From the NCBI GenBank assembly GCA_009911175.1, contig QXWX01000011.1, forward strand, positions 1-64,000: DNA of 64,000 nucleotides, written 5' to 3'. The stretch comes from Lachnospiraceae bacterium (GTDB lineage: Bacteria; Bacillota_A; Clostridia; Lachnospirales; Lachnospiraceae). Shown here in pieces: positions 51,589-60,113 of the stretch (position 1 is its first letter; every line of letters begins with the position of its first letter). The notes under the pieces are model-generated. The model ran no database searches, was not told the DNA's origin, and was given only the letters and a program-made list of their open reading frames with translations. The translations under genes and the position numbers were made by a program.

Positions 51589-53178
51589 ATGAGCAGAATA
51601 TTTAATATCAGTGCGGATTGTAAGCCAAATCTTCATTATATGGTAGATATCAACGGACTTCTTCTAAAAATTAAGGAATATATTGACCGGGGCGATTATT
51701 TTACGATGAACCGGGCAAGACAATATGGAAAGACGACAACCTTGAAAGCGTTAGCGAAATTTCTGTCAAAAGAATATGTGGTGATGAGTCTGGATTTCCA
51801 AAGGTTAAGTTCCTCTGATTTTCGAGATGAAGCATCATTTGTTATGGCATTTGCACGTGAAATCGTTGCAGTGGCTGACCGGAAGTCGGAGGTTCCGCAG
51901 GAAATAAAGGCCGAGCTGAAAGCATTTGCAGATGGAACTATAAAAAATGCCGTTCTGGCTCTTTTATTTGGCTGTCTGAATCAATGGTGCCGGGTATCGG
52001 AAAAGAAAGTCGTCCTTATGATCGATGAGGTTGATCATGCGAGTAATAATCAGGTTTTCCTGGATTTTCTGGCATTATTGAGAGTGAATTATATTGATCG
52101 TGACGAGATACCGACTTTCCATTCCGTAATTCTTGCCAGTGTCTATGATGTCAAAAGCTTAAAGGCAAAAATCAGAACAGGAGATGAGCATAAGACGAAT
52201 AGCCCGTGGAATATTGCGGCAGATTTTGATTTGGACATGAGTTTACAGAAAGAGGGTATTGCCGGAATGTTGGAGGATTACGAGGCGGACCATCATACGG
52301 GGATGGCGGTTCACAAGATATCGGAACTGCTTTATGATTATACATCCGGCTATCCTTTCCTGGTATCAAGACTCTGTAAGCTGATCGATGAAAAGATTGC
52401 CGGGAGCCAGGCATTTCCAGATAAAAAGGCTGCCTGGACGAAAGAAGGCTTCCTTGCCGCAGTCCGGATTCTGCTGATGGAAGAAAACACATTGTTTGAA
52501 TCTCTTGACAATAAGCTGATCGAGTATCCTGAACTAAAACAGATGTTGAAGGATCTGCTGCTAAAAGGAAAAATGATTGAATATGTACCCGGAGATATCG
52601 GAATCCGGATGGCAGTAACCTTTGGCTTTATTACTTTGGATCATGGAACCGCGGCTGTCTCCAACCGTATTTTTGAGACGCGGCTTTACAATGGGTTTCT
52701 CGCGGAAAGCTCCCGCCATATGGAGCTCTCACAGATTGCGGCGGATGAGAAGAATCAGTTTATTGTAAATGGACAACTGGATATGGATTTGATAATCCAG
52801 AAATTTGTCAGTCATTACACGGAACTTTTTGCGGAGCATAACGAAAAGTTTCTGGAGGACAACGGCCGGTGTATTTTCCTGCTTTACGTGAAGCCGATCA
52901 TCAACGGGACTGGAAATTATTATATCGAGGCGCGGACAAGGACAAAACGGCGCACGGATCTGATCATTGATTTTCGCGGCAGGCAGGAAATTGTTGAACT
53001 CAAAATTTGGCACGGAAATGAATATAATGAACGCGGCGAAGAGCAGCTGGCCGATTATCTGGAATCCTATCATCTAAAACGTGGATATATGGTGAGTTTT
53101 AATTTCAATAAGAAAAAGCAAGTTGGCATCCGGAAGGTCATTCTGGGCGATAAAGTATTGATTGAAGCTGTTGTCTGA
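51589..53178 (+). CDS. AAA-ATPase-like protein with C-terminal PD-(D/E)XK nuclease domain
   Basis: A 529-residue protein. The N-terminal half has a P-loop variant (RARQYGKTTTLKAL, about residue 43) and Walker B VVLMIDEVDHAS, as in the clostridial AAA-ATPase-like group. The C-terminal end carries PD-(D/E)XK nuclease features (RTDLIIDF, then EIVELKIWHG). Such proteins are abundant in gut Firmicutes, often in many copies, and their role (mobile-element or defence related) is unresolved. ATG 51589 has GGAG 8 bases upstream; a GTG one codon earlier is less likely. A strong terminator follows. The gene is more AT-rich than its neighbours, which suggests acquisition. Confidence 0.82.
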   Translation: MSRIFNISADCKPNLHYMVDINGLLLKIKEYIDRGDYFTMNRARQYGKTTTLKALAKFLSKEYVVMSLDFQRLSSSDFRDEASFVMAFAREIVAVADRKSEVPQEIKAELKAFADGTIKNAVLALLFGCLNQWCRVSEKKVVLMIDEVDHASNNQVFLDFLALLRVNYIDRDEIPTFHSVILASVYDVKSLKAKIRTGDEHKTNSPWNIAADFDLDMSLQKEGIAGMLEDYEADHHTGMAVHKISELLYDYTSGYPFLVSRLCKLIDEKIAGSQAFPDKKAAWTKEGFLAAVRILLMEENTLFESLDNKLIEYPELKQMLKDLLLKGKMIEYVPGDIGIRMAVTFGFITLDHGTAAVSNRIFETRLYNGFLAESSRHMELSQIAADEKNQFIVNGQLDMDLIIQKFVSHYTELFAEHNEKFLEDNGRCIFLLYVKPIINGTGNYYIEARTRTKRRTDLIIDFRGRQEIVELKIWHGNEYNERGEEQLADYLESYHLKRGYMVSFNFNKKKQVGIRKVILGDKVLIEAVV

Positions 53179-53202
53179 GGAACTGCCATAATGAATTTTA
53201 TC

Positions 53203-53259
53203 AAACGCCGGAAACCCGTCAAGGCTGGATCTTCTGCCTTGGCTGGTTTCCGGCGTTTT
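53203..53259. terminator. Strong rho-independent terminator
   Basis: AAACGCCGGAAAC pairs with GTTTCCGGCGTTT, and an inner AAGGC/GCCTT stem extends it, followed by Ts. It ends the AAA/nuclease gene and faces the convergent isomerase remnant. Confidence 0.9.
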
Positions 53260-53337
53260 GTCTTGAATAGCCAAGCCGTTGAAAGGAAGTATTCAGACAA
53301 CTTACTTACACCCTTGATCTGACATACCCTATTTTCA

Positions 53338-54123
53338 TCAACTCCTTGTCCCCGCACTATACCAACAGGAGACGCCGCCGATACCGCCCCTGCCCTTCGA
53401 TGATTCCGGGGATTGACACGATCTCGCTCTCCGGAAGATCCTCGTCCGGATCCATGTGCTCCTGGAGCTGGGGCGGAAGGTATGACGCCATATTGCAGAA
53501 CCGGACTTCCACATCATGATATGCTGGCGGCGCAGCTGATCCGAAACGAAACCCGGCTCGTCCTTATGGGGTCCTTCATATTCGGAAAGCATGTAACCGT
53601 CCCAGTGGTTGTCTTTCAGAGTCCGGATGATCTCCCTGTATGGAATGGTCGTCTCTTCAAAATTCTCATCACCGAAGTCCACATTGAATCCAAAATATTT
53701 TGTATTGGTCTGCAGGATAAAATCCATGTACTCATCCACATAGGCGCTTTTCAGCCTGGTCGGGATATGCAGCTCCGGGCACATGCGCACATTGTATTCC
53801 TCCGCCATGGGCAGTGCCCTGCGGATGATCTCCCGCCCGTTTTTCATATAATCATGGGCATAGAGGCGGCTGTCGATCCAGTGTCCGTATTCCACCGGAA
53901 TGATCTCGTATTTATCCAGCAGATAAAACCAGCGGTCGAGCCAGGCCTCCGACGGGTTCGGATAACCGTCGATATGCGCATTTCCCAATATTTCCAGACC
54001 ATGCGCCCCCATGTCGCGCATGTCCACGAAGCAGTCCTCCAGATCCAGGGACCACCCGTACTCCCCTGAATAACTGTAGATTGAAACACCCCGTTTTGGG
54101 CCTTCATGCATTTCCTGATACAT
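53338..54123 (-). pseudogene. Sugar phosphate isomerase/epimerase with internal deletion and frameshifted end
   Basis: A xylose-isomerase-like barrel starting MYQEMHEGPKRGVSIYSYSG after a good AGGAGG site. The N-terminal part is normal to TNTKYFGFNVDFG (about residue 150). It then jumps directly to DENFEETTIPYREII, skipping the roughly 70-100 residues that normally carry the next metal ligands. After FVSDQLRRQHIMM the frame changes to meaningless sequence; another frame there reads MASYLPPQLQEHMDPDEDLP, the tail of a second, unidentified protein. The remnant is 261 residues, versus about 350 in family members. Inactive. It belongs with the MocA and isomerase remnants at 57 kb as a decayed sugar catabolic cluster. 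Confidence 0.75.
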
Positions 54124-54206
54124 CTTTGATTCTCCTCCTTTTTTTTAACACATTCTTTTTTGGTTTGAGGTAAAATATTGCTTTTTTCTATACCCGGCAC
54201 GCGCTT

Positions 54207-55420
54207 TTGTCGGACGCTCCGGTGTTCTATGTCTGCCTGCATCTCAATTTTATCCGGCTGCAGCATTACCTGGATATGAACCGGGTGATCTTCCTTTATG
54301 ATATGACACCCTCGGAATTTCGGGCAAGGGAAAAGGAAAAGAAGCAGGCAGGCCAGGCCGGGGCACTGGACGCCAAGATTGCGAAAAAGGCCGAGGACTA
54401 TCTGAAAAACCGGAGCGCCTCCGCCCCTGAACAGGCGCTCTCACGGCAGTATCTCATCGCCGATGCCCATAACCAGAAGATCTATTCCAAATACTGGAAG
54501 CGGATGATCAATATCAACCGGATGAGCGACCTGTTCCAGTCTGATATCCAGTCCCATATCCTGCTTTTAAAACATGAACTGGACTTCGAATACATCCGCC
54601 TCAGGGACATTTATTCCGAAGAGCTGGAGCTGAATATCGGCGGGAACGGGGACTATTATTTTGAAAAAATGGACCGGGTCATGGATTTTCTGATCCATCA
54701 CGGCATCCATCCTTATATCGAGATCGGGTTTAAACCGGAAATGCTGGTCGAACGTCTGGATCAATATCTGGTTGCCGAGCACAAAGAAATCCTGTTCAAA
54801 ACCTATGCGGAGGCCAAATATTTTTTTCACTCCATGATCTCCCATTACGCAAACCGATACGGCATCGCCGAGATCGAGCTGTGGTATTTCGAGCTGTGGA
54901 AGGATCCCCGGCTTCTGAAAAAACATGATTACCAGGATTATTTTACGGCATTTGAAGCCTGTTATGACGCTATAAAGGAAATCTCACCCAATATCCGGAT
55001 CGGCGGAGGGAGCATCCATATGACCTTTGACGAACCCATTTTTGCGGAATTCCTCTCCCATTGGAAGCAGCGGATCGTGAATCCCGACTTCCTGAGCATT
55101 TATTCCTATCCTTATTACACGGGCAGCGCGGGACGGGCCATTGACCGGAGGCGGTCTCAGGATACCGGCTATCTGAAAAAGACCGTGGAGACAATTACGG
55201 ACAAGCTGGCCCGAATCGGATTTCACGTCAAGGAGATCCATGTATCGGAATGGAACGGCTCTGTTTCCAATCGGAATCCGATGAACGACAGTATCTGGCA
55301 GGGCGCTTATGTGATGAAAAATATCATCGACAATCTCAGCGGTATCTCCCTTCTGGGATACTGGCTGGGGTCCGATCTGTTTTCCCGTCACAACTATACC
55401 AATGATATCCTCAACGGAAA
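54207..55420 (+). pseudogene. GH39-type glycoside hydrolase, both ends cut (former AraC fusion)
   Basis: The middle 350 residues form a GH39-like catalytic barrel (ELDFEYIRLRDIYSEELELN, WYFELWKDPRLLKK with the presumed acid/base Glu, FHVKEIHVSEWNGSVSNRN with a second Glu). The N-terminal piece LYDMTPSEFRAREKEKK is the end of an AraC helix-turn-helix domain; AraC-GH39 fusions exist in Lachnospiraceae, and here nearly all of the AraC part is gone. After YTNDILNG near 55420 the frame becomes shadow of a minus-strand fragment. The start at 54207 has no ribosome site. Confidence 0.7.
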
Positions 55421-55429
55421 ATCCCGCCA

Positions 55430-55727
55430 GCCCCCTGCAGCCCTTCGGCAAAGGCTTTGGCCTCTCGCAGGTGGTCGTCATCTGGTAATACCTCCCGGTC
55501 CGGGCGCTCTCGCCGATCCCCTGGATGATCTCCTGGCAGTGCAGTCCCAGGCGCAGCGACCAGGCCATCTCCGCGGTGCCGACACCTCGGAAATCATGGG
55601 CAAATCCGTGGGCGCTCAGTACCGGAACCGGTTCAAAGGAACCGGGGCGGTACATCTTCATGTCACCGCTGAATTCGGCAGGGCTGGGCATAGGAAAGTT
55701 ACATGTCACACCCCGACCAATCACCAC
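55430..55727 (-). pseudogene. Unidentified enzyme fragment
   Basis: The minus strand reads about 100 residues with protein-like composition: MVIGRGVTCNFPMPSPAEFS, VLSAHGFAHDFRGVGTAEMA, GRYYQMTTTCERPKPLPKG. Beyond about 55430 the frame continues only as antisense of the GH39 remnant. I do not recognise the family. It seems to be the end of a gene joined tail-to-tail or head-to-tail with the GH39 gene by a deletion, just before the family A repeat. Confidence 0.4.
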
Positions 55728-55764
55728 GCTGATTGGTCGGGAGGATGCACATAAGAGCTGGTAT

Positions 55765-55844
55765 TCAGGCCGTCCATTGCCGTAGGCAATTTAAAATGAC
55801 GGCCTGAGTTACAGGGCACGCCTGGTCAAGGTGTGACCTGTAAC
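55765..55844. repeat. Palindromic repeat, family A copy 2
   Basis: Bases 55770-55844 equal 1-75 exactly. The left hairpin extends outward here (TCAGGCCGTC with GACGGCCTGA). It stands between the enzyme remnant and the toxin-antitoxin genes. Confidence 0.9.
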
Positions 55845-55942
55845 ATAGGAAATAAATTTACTGTCAATTCTTCGTGCAAAGCATTGCTTTTTTCGTGCAG
55901 ATAGCATATACTGTAATCATCAGCAGGAAAGGAGATGGTTAT

Positions 55943-56221
55943 ATGGCTGGCTCTACTACAAACATCAGTATCCGCATGGATTCAGACCTGAAAGCGCAGG
56001 CTGAGAGGCTGTTCGGGGAACTCGGCATGAACCTGACAACGGCATTCAACATTTTTGTCCGCCAATCTCTTCGTGAGGGACGGATTCCTTTTGACATTTC
56101 CCTCAACCAGCCCAACAGCGAAACGGTTGCCGCCATGCTGGAGGCAGAAAGGATTGCAAAAGATCCGTCCGTAAAAGGGTATACCGATCTGGATGAACTG
56201 TTCACAGACCTGAAAGCATGA
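55943..56221 (+). CDS. dinJ: DinJ/RelB-type antitoxin
   Basis: A 92-residue RelB/DinJ antitoxin with an N-terminal ribbon-helix-helix (TTNISIRMDSDLKAQAERLF, GMNLTTAFNIFVRQSLREG) and an acidic C-terminal toxin-binding tail (GYTDLDELFTDLKA). AAAGGAG lies 10 bases before ATG 55943; the longer frame from 55874 lacks a start signal. The stop overlaps the toxin start by 4 bases (ATGA). It should repress its own promoter and neutralise the YafQ partner. Confidence 0.92.
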   Translation: MAGSTTNISIRMDSDLKAQAERLFGELGMNLTTAFNIFVRQSLREGRIPFDISLNQPNSETVAAMLEAERIAKDPSVKGYTDLDELFTDLKA

Positions 56222-56508
56222 GAAACACAAAATATACAGTCAAGCCTACTACACAATTCAAAAAAGATTACAAGCTGGCAATGAGGCGCGGCCTGGATAT
56301 CGGGCTGTTGGAGAGCGTAATCGCCAACCTTGCCATGGGAATGCCCCTCCCGGAGAAAAACAAAGACCACGCCTTGTCCGGGAACTGGGCCGGACACCGT
56401 GAATGTCATGTGCTGCCTGATTGGCTGCTTATCTACCGCATTGACGATGATGTCCTGGTACTGACCTTATCACGCGCGGGATCACACAGCAATCTGTTTG
56501 GAAAATGA
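56218..56508 (+). CDS. yafQ: YafQ-type mRNA interferase toxin
   Basis: A 96-residue RelE-superfamily endoribonuclease that cuts mRNA at the ribosome. The YafQ catalytic residues appear to be present: the histidines in KDHALSG, GHRECHVL and GSHSNLF and the aspartate in LPDWLLIYRI. The start overlaps the antitoxin stop (ATGA), and its own stop overlaps the next gene in the same way, so a third gene may be translated with the pair. Confidence 0.92.
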   Translation: MRNTKYTVKPTTQFKKDYKLAMRRGLDIGLLESVIANLAMGMPLPEKNKDHALSGNWAGHRECHVLPDWLLIYRIDDDVLVLTLSRAGSHSNLFGK

Positions 56509-56996
56509 TTTTATCTGCCACGGGGCTGTTGCATCAGAGATCAAAAAATCTCGGACATAACAGCCCCTTAACCCCCATCACCCTGCTTGCCACGGAATCC
56601 TCCACCTATCGGGAGAACCCGGATGCACCGCCGGGCTCCCGCCTGTCCGACATTGCGCTTTTGGTAAATGGTACAGACTATTATCACCTGGAATGCCAGA
56701 TGCGGAACGATCTGGAAATGGTCATACGCATGATCGCGTATGATCTTCATTTCGCCATACAGCATACCCTCGCGGAGGATACGGAAACCGGTATCCTTAT
56801 CATGCGCTTTCCTCATTCCGCCGTTATCTATCCGGATAAGACCGAACGCTTTCCCAAACACCTCACGTGCCGTATCATTTTTCAGGATGAAACCGAACAT
56901 CTCTATCAGATTCCTGCCGTTTGGATCCAGTCCTATTCCCTGGATGAGATTCATGTGAAATGGCCATCCGGCCGTTTCATAAGATATAATTCCTAA
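56505..56996 (+). CDS. Rpn-like PD-(D/E)XK nuclease family protein, possibly shortened
   Basis: A 163-residue protein with the Rpn/transposase-like nuclease core LSDIALLVNGTDYYHLECQM (Asp, then ExQ), followed by helical RMIAYDLHFAIQHTL. These features match the PD-(D/E)XK Rpn family of mobile-element-like proteins, which usually have 250-300 residues with an N-terminal helix region before the core. Here only about 45 residues precede it, and the C-terminal part is short, so it may be cut. It overlaps yafQ by 4 bases (ATGA). Its 3' end overlaps a minus-strand isomerase remnant. Confidence 0.6.
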   Translation: MILSATGLLHQRSKNLGHNSPLTPITLLATESSTYRENPDAPPGSRLSDIALLVNGTDYYHLECQMRNDLEMVIRMIAYDLHFAIQHTLAEDTETGILIMRFPHSAVIYPDKTERFPKHLTCRIIFQDETEHLYQIPAVWIQSYSLDEIHVKWPSGRFIRYNS

Positions 56997-57153
56997 GATA
57001 ATTCGCGCTTAAAACTACTGCCTTTTTCGCGTCCTCCTGGCTCTTCTCAAACGCCTTGTCTTCCACCTCGATGCAGGTGTATCCGTCGTAACCGATATCC
57101 GTCAATGCGGACACATCTGCCGCTTCGAATATTTCATCAAAATTTGATCTCAT
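56977..57153 (-). pseudogene. C-terminal remnant of a sugar phosphate isomerase/epimerase
   Basis: A 58-codon frame ending SALTDIGYDGYTCIEVEDKA, then FEKSQEDAKKAVVLSANYL, the standard end of xylose-isomerase-like barrels. Its ATG overlaps the stop of the MocA remnant. About 80% of the gene is missing. With the dehydrogenase upstream it was once an operon for a sugar or inositol derivative. Confidence 0.7.
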
Positions 57154-57917
57154 GGCCCAATTGATTTGCCTTGTAAATGTTGTCGAGGATCTTCGTCACG
57201 ACGAATGCCTGCTCCGGTTTTACCAGCGGCTCCGTATCGTTGAGGATGGCTTCCAGCCATTGCTTGCACTCGATCACCTCTTCCTTGTCGGATCCGCCCT
57301 CGAAAAACGCGATGGTTCCGCCCGAGGAAAGCTGTTCTTCGGTCAGCTGTCCGTGTGAGGTCTTGTTGATCACCTGGTCATAGCCGCCTTCCTTGCTCAT
57401 GCCGCCGATGATCTCCGCGCCTGCCTTTGTCCCGCAGAGCGTAGCTGCTGCCTCCCGGGAATCCTTCATATTGATGGCCCAGGTCGCCCGCCTCGCATGC
57501 CGCATGGAGCATCTGGGTATCCTTGCGGAACCGGTTCTGATATCCGATGGTGAATTTCTTTCCGGATTTCTTCCATGCCTCCATCATCTTCTCCGCATCC
57601 TCTGTGGTCGCTGCCATCGGCTTCTCGCACATCACATGCTTGCCTGCCTCAAATGACGCGACCGTGATCGGGCAGTGCGCCACGTTAGGTGTGCAGACAT
57701 GAACGGCATCAATGCTTTCATCCTTCAGAAGCTCGGTATAATCGGTGTAATACCTTGCGCCCTCCGCCCCGTATTCCTCACATGCTTTTTTCGCACGCTC
57801 CTCGATGATATCGCAGAACGCCACCATCTCACACAGTTCGCTCTGGGATTTCAATGCCGGAAAATGCTTCTGATTCGCGATCCCTCCGCAGCCTACGATT
57901 CCTACTCTTAACTTCTT
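57137..57917 (-). pseudogene. Gfo/Idh/MocA-family dehydrogenase with internal deletion
   Basis: The first 140 residues are a normal NAD(P)-binding domain: MKKLRVGIVGCGGIANQKHF, HVCTPNVAHCPITVASFEAG, and the EKP motif (HVMCEKPMAATTEDAEKM). At CEAGDLG (near 57495) the frame shifts; the family pattern resumes one base over at WAINMKDSREAAATLCGTKA and runs to the natural end (KILDNIYKANQLGHEIKF). Roughly 90 residues are missing between these points. The 11 bases GCGACCTGGGC fit the native codons on both sides, which suggests deletion between short repeats. True start is ATG 57917; the frame to 57965 crosses a family E repeat. Not functional. Confidence 0.85.
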
Positions 57918-57941
57918 CATTTTGATTTCCTCTCTTTCGCT

Positions 57942-57982
57942 ATATGTAACCAATTTGCGCAGCAAATTGATTGCCTACTTGC
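57942..57982. repeat. Repeat family E copy 2, with palindrome
   Basis: ATATGTAACCAATTTGCGCA and GCAAATTGATTGCCTACTTGC. The core CAATTTGC-GCA-GCAAATTG (57951-57969) is a perfect palindrome. It lies 25 bases upstream of the MocA start, as copy 1 lies just upstream of the acetyltransferase start. Confidence 0.8.
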
Positions 57983-58078
57983 CCGCCATCTGCGAAGCAG
58001 ATTTTTAATGCGGGCAATTCCCGTATCGTTTTTTCATACGATACTTTACATCAACTCGTTTGGTTTTGTTTTTGTTGA

Positions 58079-58143
58079 TAGTTAAATTCTAATTCAAAAA
58101 AATGCTTTTTTCCTTCCGTTTTTTTGTTAGTTACATTCTAGTT
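58079..58143. promoter_or_regulatory. Direct repeats upstream of the MocA remnant
   Basis: TAGTTAAATTCTAATT (58079-58094) and TAGTTACATTCTAGTT (58128-58143) are spaced 49 bases start to start, in an AT-rich region 160-230 bases before the gene. They look like binding sites of a regulator. Between 57983 and 58300 I see only these and a GTATCG/CGATAC hairpin. Confidence 0.45.
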
Positions 58144-58298
58144 TATGGAAATTCCTGTCGTTTTTGTAATGGTTTCAGAAACCGCATATGAAAATACATC
58201 GAACAAAGCTATATTGACCTTTTCTGAAAAACTTAGCGAAAAGTTCTTGCTTGTGACGCTGCGTAATGATTTATACTGAATATCAGGCAGATCTGCCA

Positions 58299-58368
58299 CT
58301 CAGTATCATATGACGCGCACAGCCGCATGGGGATTATGCCGCTTTGCGGCTGCGGCTGGCGCAATGTT
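58299..58368. repeat. Dispersed repeat, family D copy 4 (inverted)
   Basis: The reverse complement reads GCCAGCCGCAGCCGCAAAGC, GGCATAATCC, ATGCGGCTGTGCG and CATATGATACTG, matching copy 2 at 47955. CAGCCGCA and TGCGGCTG form the stem. Confidence 0.75.
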
Positions 58369-58500
58369 GGGAACTGGATGAAAAGAACTTGTACAGGTTA
58401 CGCAGAGACAAGCCAAGATGTATAAGTTATTTTCAGACAGTTCCTTGCAGCAGATTTCATCGTCTGTGAGTATATAATATGTCTCAGGAGGTAACGAACC

Positions 58501-59298
58501 ATGGCAAAATACAGAGCAATTCCCGATGGATATATGACCGTTGGGGAAGCCGCGAAGAAAATGGGGATCACGGTCCGAACCCTGCAATATTACGATAAAG
58601 AGGGATTACTCTCTCCATCCGCAGAAAGCGCGGGCGGGCGCAGGCTTTATACGGATAAGGATTTGATTACGCTTCATCAGATCGCGTCCTTGAAATCCTT
58701 GGGCTTCTCTTTGAATGACATAAAGCAGCGCTTGATTTCTTTAGAAACACCGGCGGATGTTGCAGACGCTCTTGCCAAACAGGCTGATAACATACGCAGG
58801 AAAATAGAACAGCTGACTGCTTCTCTGACCGCGGTCGAACGGTTAAAAGCAGAAGTGCTGCAAATGCAGACCGTCAATTTTAAGAAGTATGCGGATATTA
58901 TCGTCAATCTGCAGATGAACAATGACTCTTACTATCTGATCAAGCGTTTTGATGATGATACGCTTGACCATATCCGAAAGAGATTTGATAAGGAAAGCGG
59001 CTTAAATTTTATGGACCGATTTCATTGTTTAAGCGATGAAATCGTACAGCTTCAAAAGGAACATGTGCCCCCAGAAAGCGAAAAATGTCAGCAGGTTGTA
59101 AAAGAATATTGGAACCTGATCATGGAATTTACAAACGGGGATAGGAATATGCTGCCGAAATTGATGGAAATCGGCAATATCGATACTGCCGCAAATGCCT
59201 GGGAAGAAAGGCAAAAAACCGTAAACGACTATTTAGAGCCGGCTCTGCAGATCTACTTTTCAAAGCTTGGAGCAGATCCCTTCGAGGAGGTGGAATGA
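58501..59298 (+). CDS. MerR-family regulator, TipA-like
   Basis: A 265-residue regulator with a MerR winged helix (MTVGEAAKKMGITVRTLQYY, RRLYTDKDLITLHQIASLKS), a coiled coil, and a C-terminal all-helical domain (about 135-265) like the TipAS drug-binding domain. It has AGGAGG 8 bases before ATG. It overlaps the ABC ATPase gene by 4 bases and so forms an operon with the transporter. A TATAAT lies near 58472, but no clear -35 or 19-bp MerR spacer stands out. It probably induces the exporter in response to a drug-like compound. Confidence 0.88.
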   Translation: MAKYRAIPDGYMTVGEAAKKMGITVRTLQYYDKEGLLSPSAESAGGRRLYTDKDLITLHQIASLKSLGFSLNDIKQRLISLETPADVADALAKQADNIRRKIEQLTASLTAVERLKAEVLQMQTVNFKKYADIIVNLQMNNDSYYLIKRFDDDTLDHIRKRFDKESGLNFMDRFHCLSDEIVQLQKEHVPPESEKCQQVVKEYWNLIMEFTNGDRNMLPKLMEIGNIDTAANAWEERQKTVNDYLEPALQIYFSKLGADPFEEVE

Positions 59299-60113
59299 TG
59301 CATCACGCAATACAGGTCCGCAGGTTAAGGAAAAGCTACGGCAGTCATATGGTTCTTAAGGAACTGGAGCTTCAGATCGAAAAGGGAGAAGTCTTTTCTC
59401 TGCTCGGTGTCAATGGCGCAGGAAAAACGACAGCGCTCGAATGTATCGAGGGCTTGCGGAGCTATGACAGCGGTACGGTCATCGTCAATGGGAAAACAGG
59501 GATCCAGCTGCAGTCCTCCTCTTTGCCCGCCCATATCAGACCCTTGGAGGCGGTAAAGCTGTTTGCGAAATGGAATCGAACAAAAATCGACTGCTCGATG
59601 CTTCATACTCTTGGTATCCAGGAAATGGAAAAGAAGCAGTATGCCCAGCTGTCTACAGGGCAAAAAAGGCGGCTGCATCTCGCCCTTGCGCTGATCGGCG
59701 ATCCAGATATTATTTTTCTCGACGAGCCGACTGCGGGGCTTGATGTGGAGGGCAGATTTTCGCTTCATGAGCAGATCCGAACGCTCAAAGCACAGGGAAA
59801 GACCATTGTTCTGGCAAGCCATGATATGGCGGAGGTCGAAACCTTATGCGACCGTATCGCTATTTTAAATCACGGAAGCATTTCCTTTTGCGGCACAGCT
59901 TCGGAACTGACAGACAAGGTTGGGAAAACCTATTTTATCCATATCAAAACCCAGTTAGGGGACAGTACTTTTGAGACAGACAATGTTGAAGATACTCTGA
60001 TTTCCCTGCTCGGCGAGCTGAAACAAAAGGAAATACAGGTGTTAGATATTAAAGTGGACCGCGGCACACTGGAACAGCATTTTATGGAAATGACAAGGAG
60101 GGAAGCAGAATGA
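59295..60113 (+). CDS. ABC transporter ATPase (DrrA-like)
   Basis: A 272-residue nucleotide-binding subunit. Walker A NGAGKTTALECIEG, signature variant LSTGQKRRLHLALAL, Walker B IIFLDEPTAGLDVEG, switch VLASHDMAEVETLCDRI, plus a C-terminal extension typical of drug and antibiotic exporters of the ABC-2 class. The usual SGGQ of the signature reads STGQ, still common in this class. It is coupled by ATGA-type overlaps to the MerR gene before it and the permease after it. Confidence 0.92.
   Translation: MMHHAIQVRRLRKSYGSHMVLKELELQIEKGEVFSLLGVNGAGKTTALECIEGLRSYDSGTVIVNGKTGIQLQSSSLPAHIRPLEAVKLFAKWNRTKIDCSMLHTLGIQEMEKKQYAQLSTGQKRRLHLALALIGDPDIIFLDEPTAGLDVEGRFSLHEQIRTLKAQGKTIVLASHDMAEVETLCDRIAILNHGSISFCGTASELTDKVGKTYFIHIKTQLGDSTFETDNVEDTLISLLGELKQKEIQVLDIKVDRGTLEQHFMEMTRREAE

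Noticed and set aside
54984..55430. The C-terminal half of a 247-codon minus-strand frame
   Set aside because: It is antisense to the GH39 catalytic domain; only the part above 55430 is retained as an unidentified fragment.
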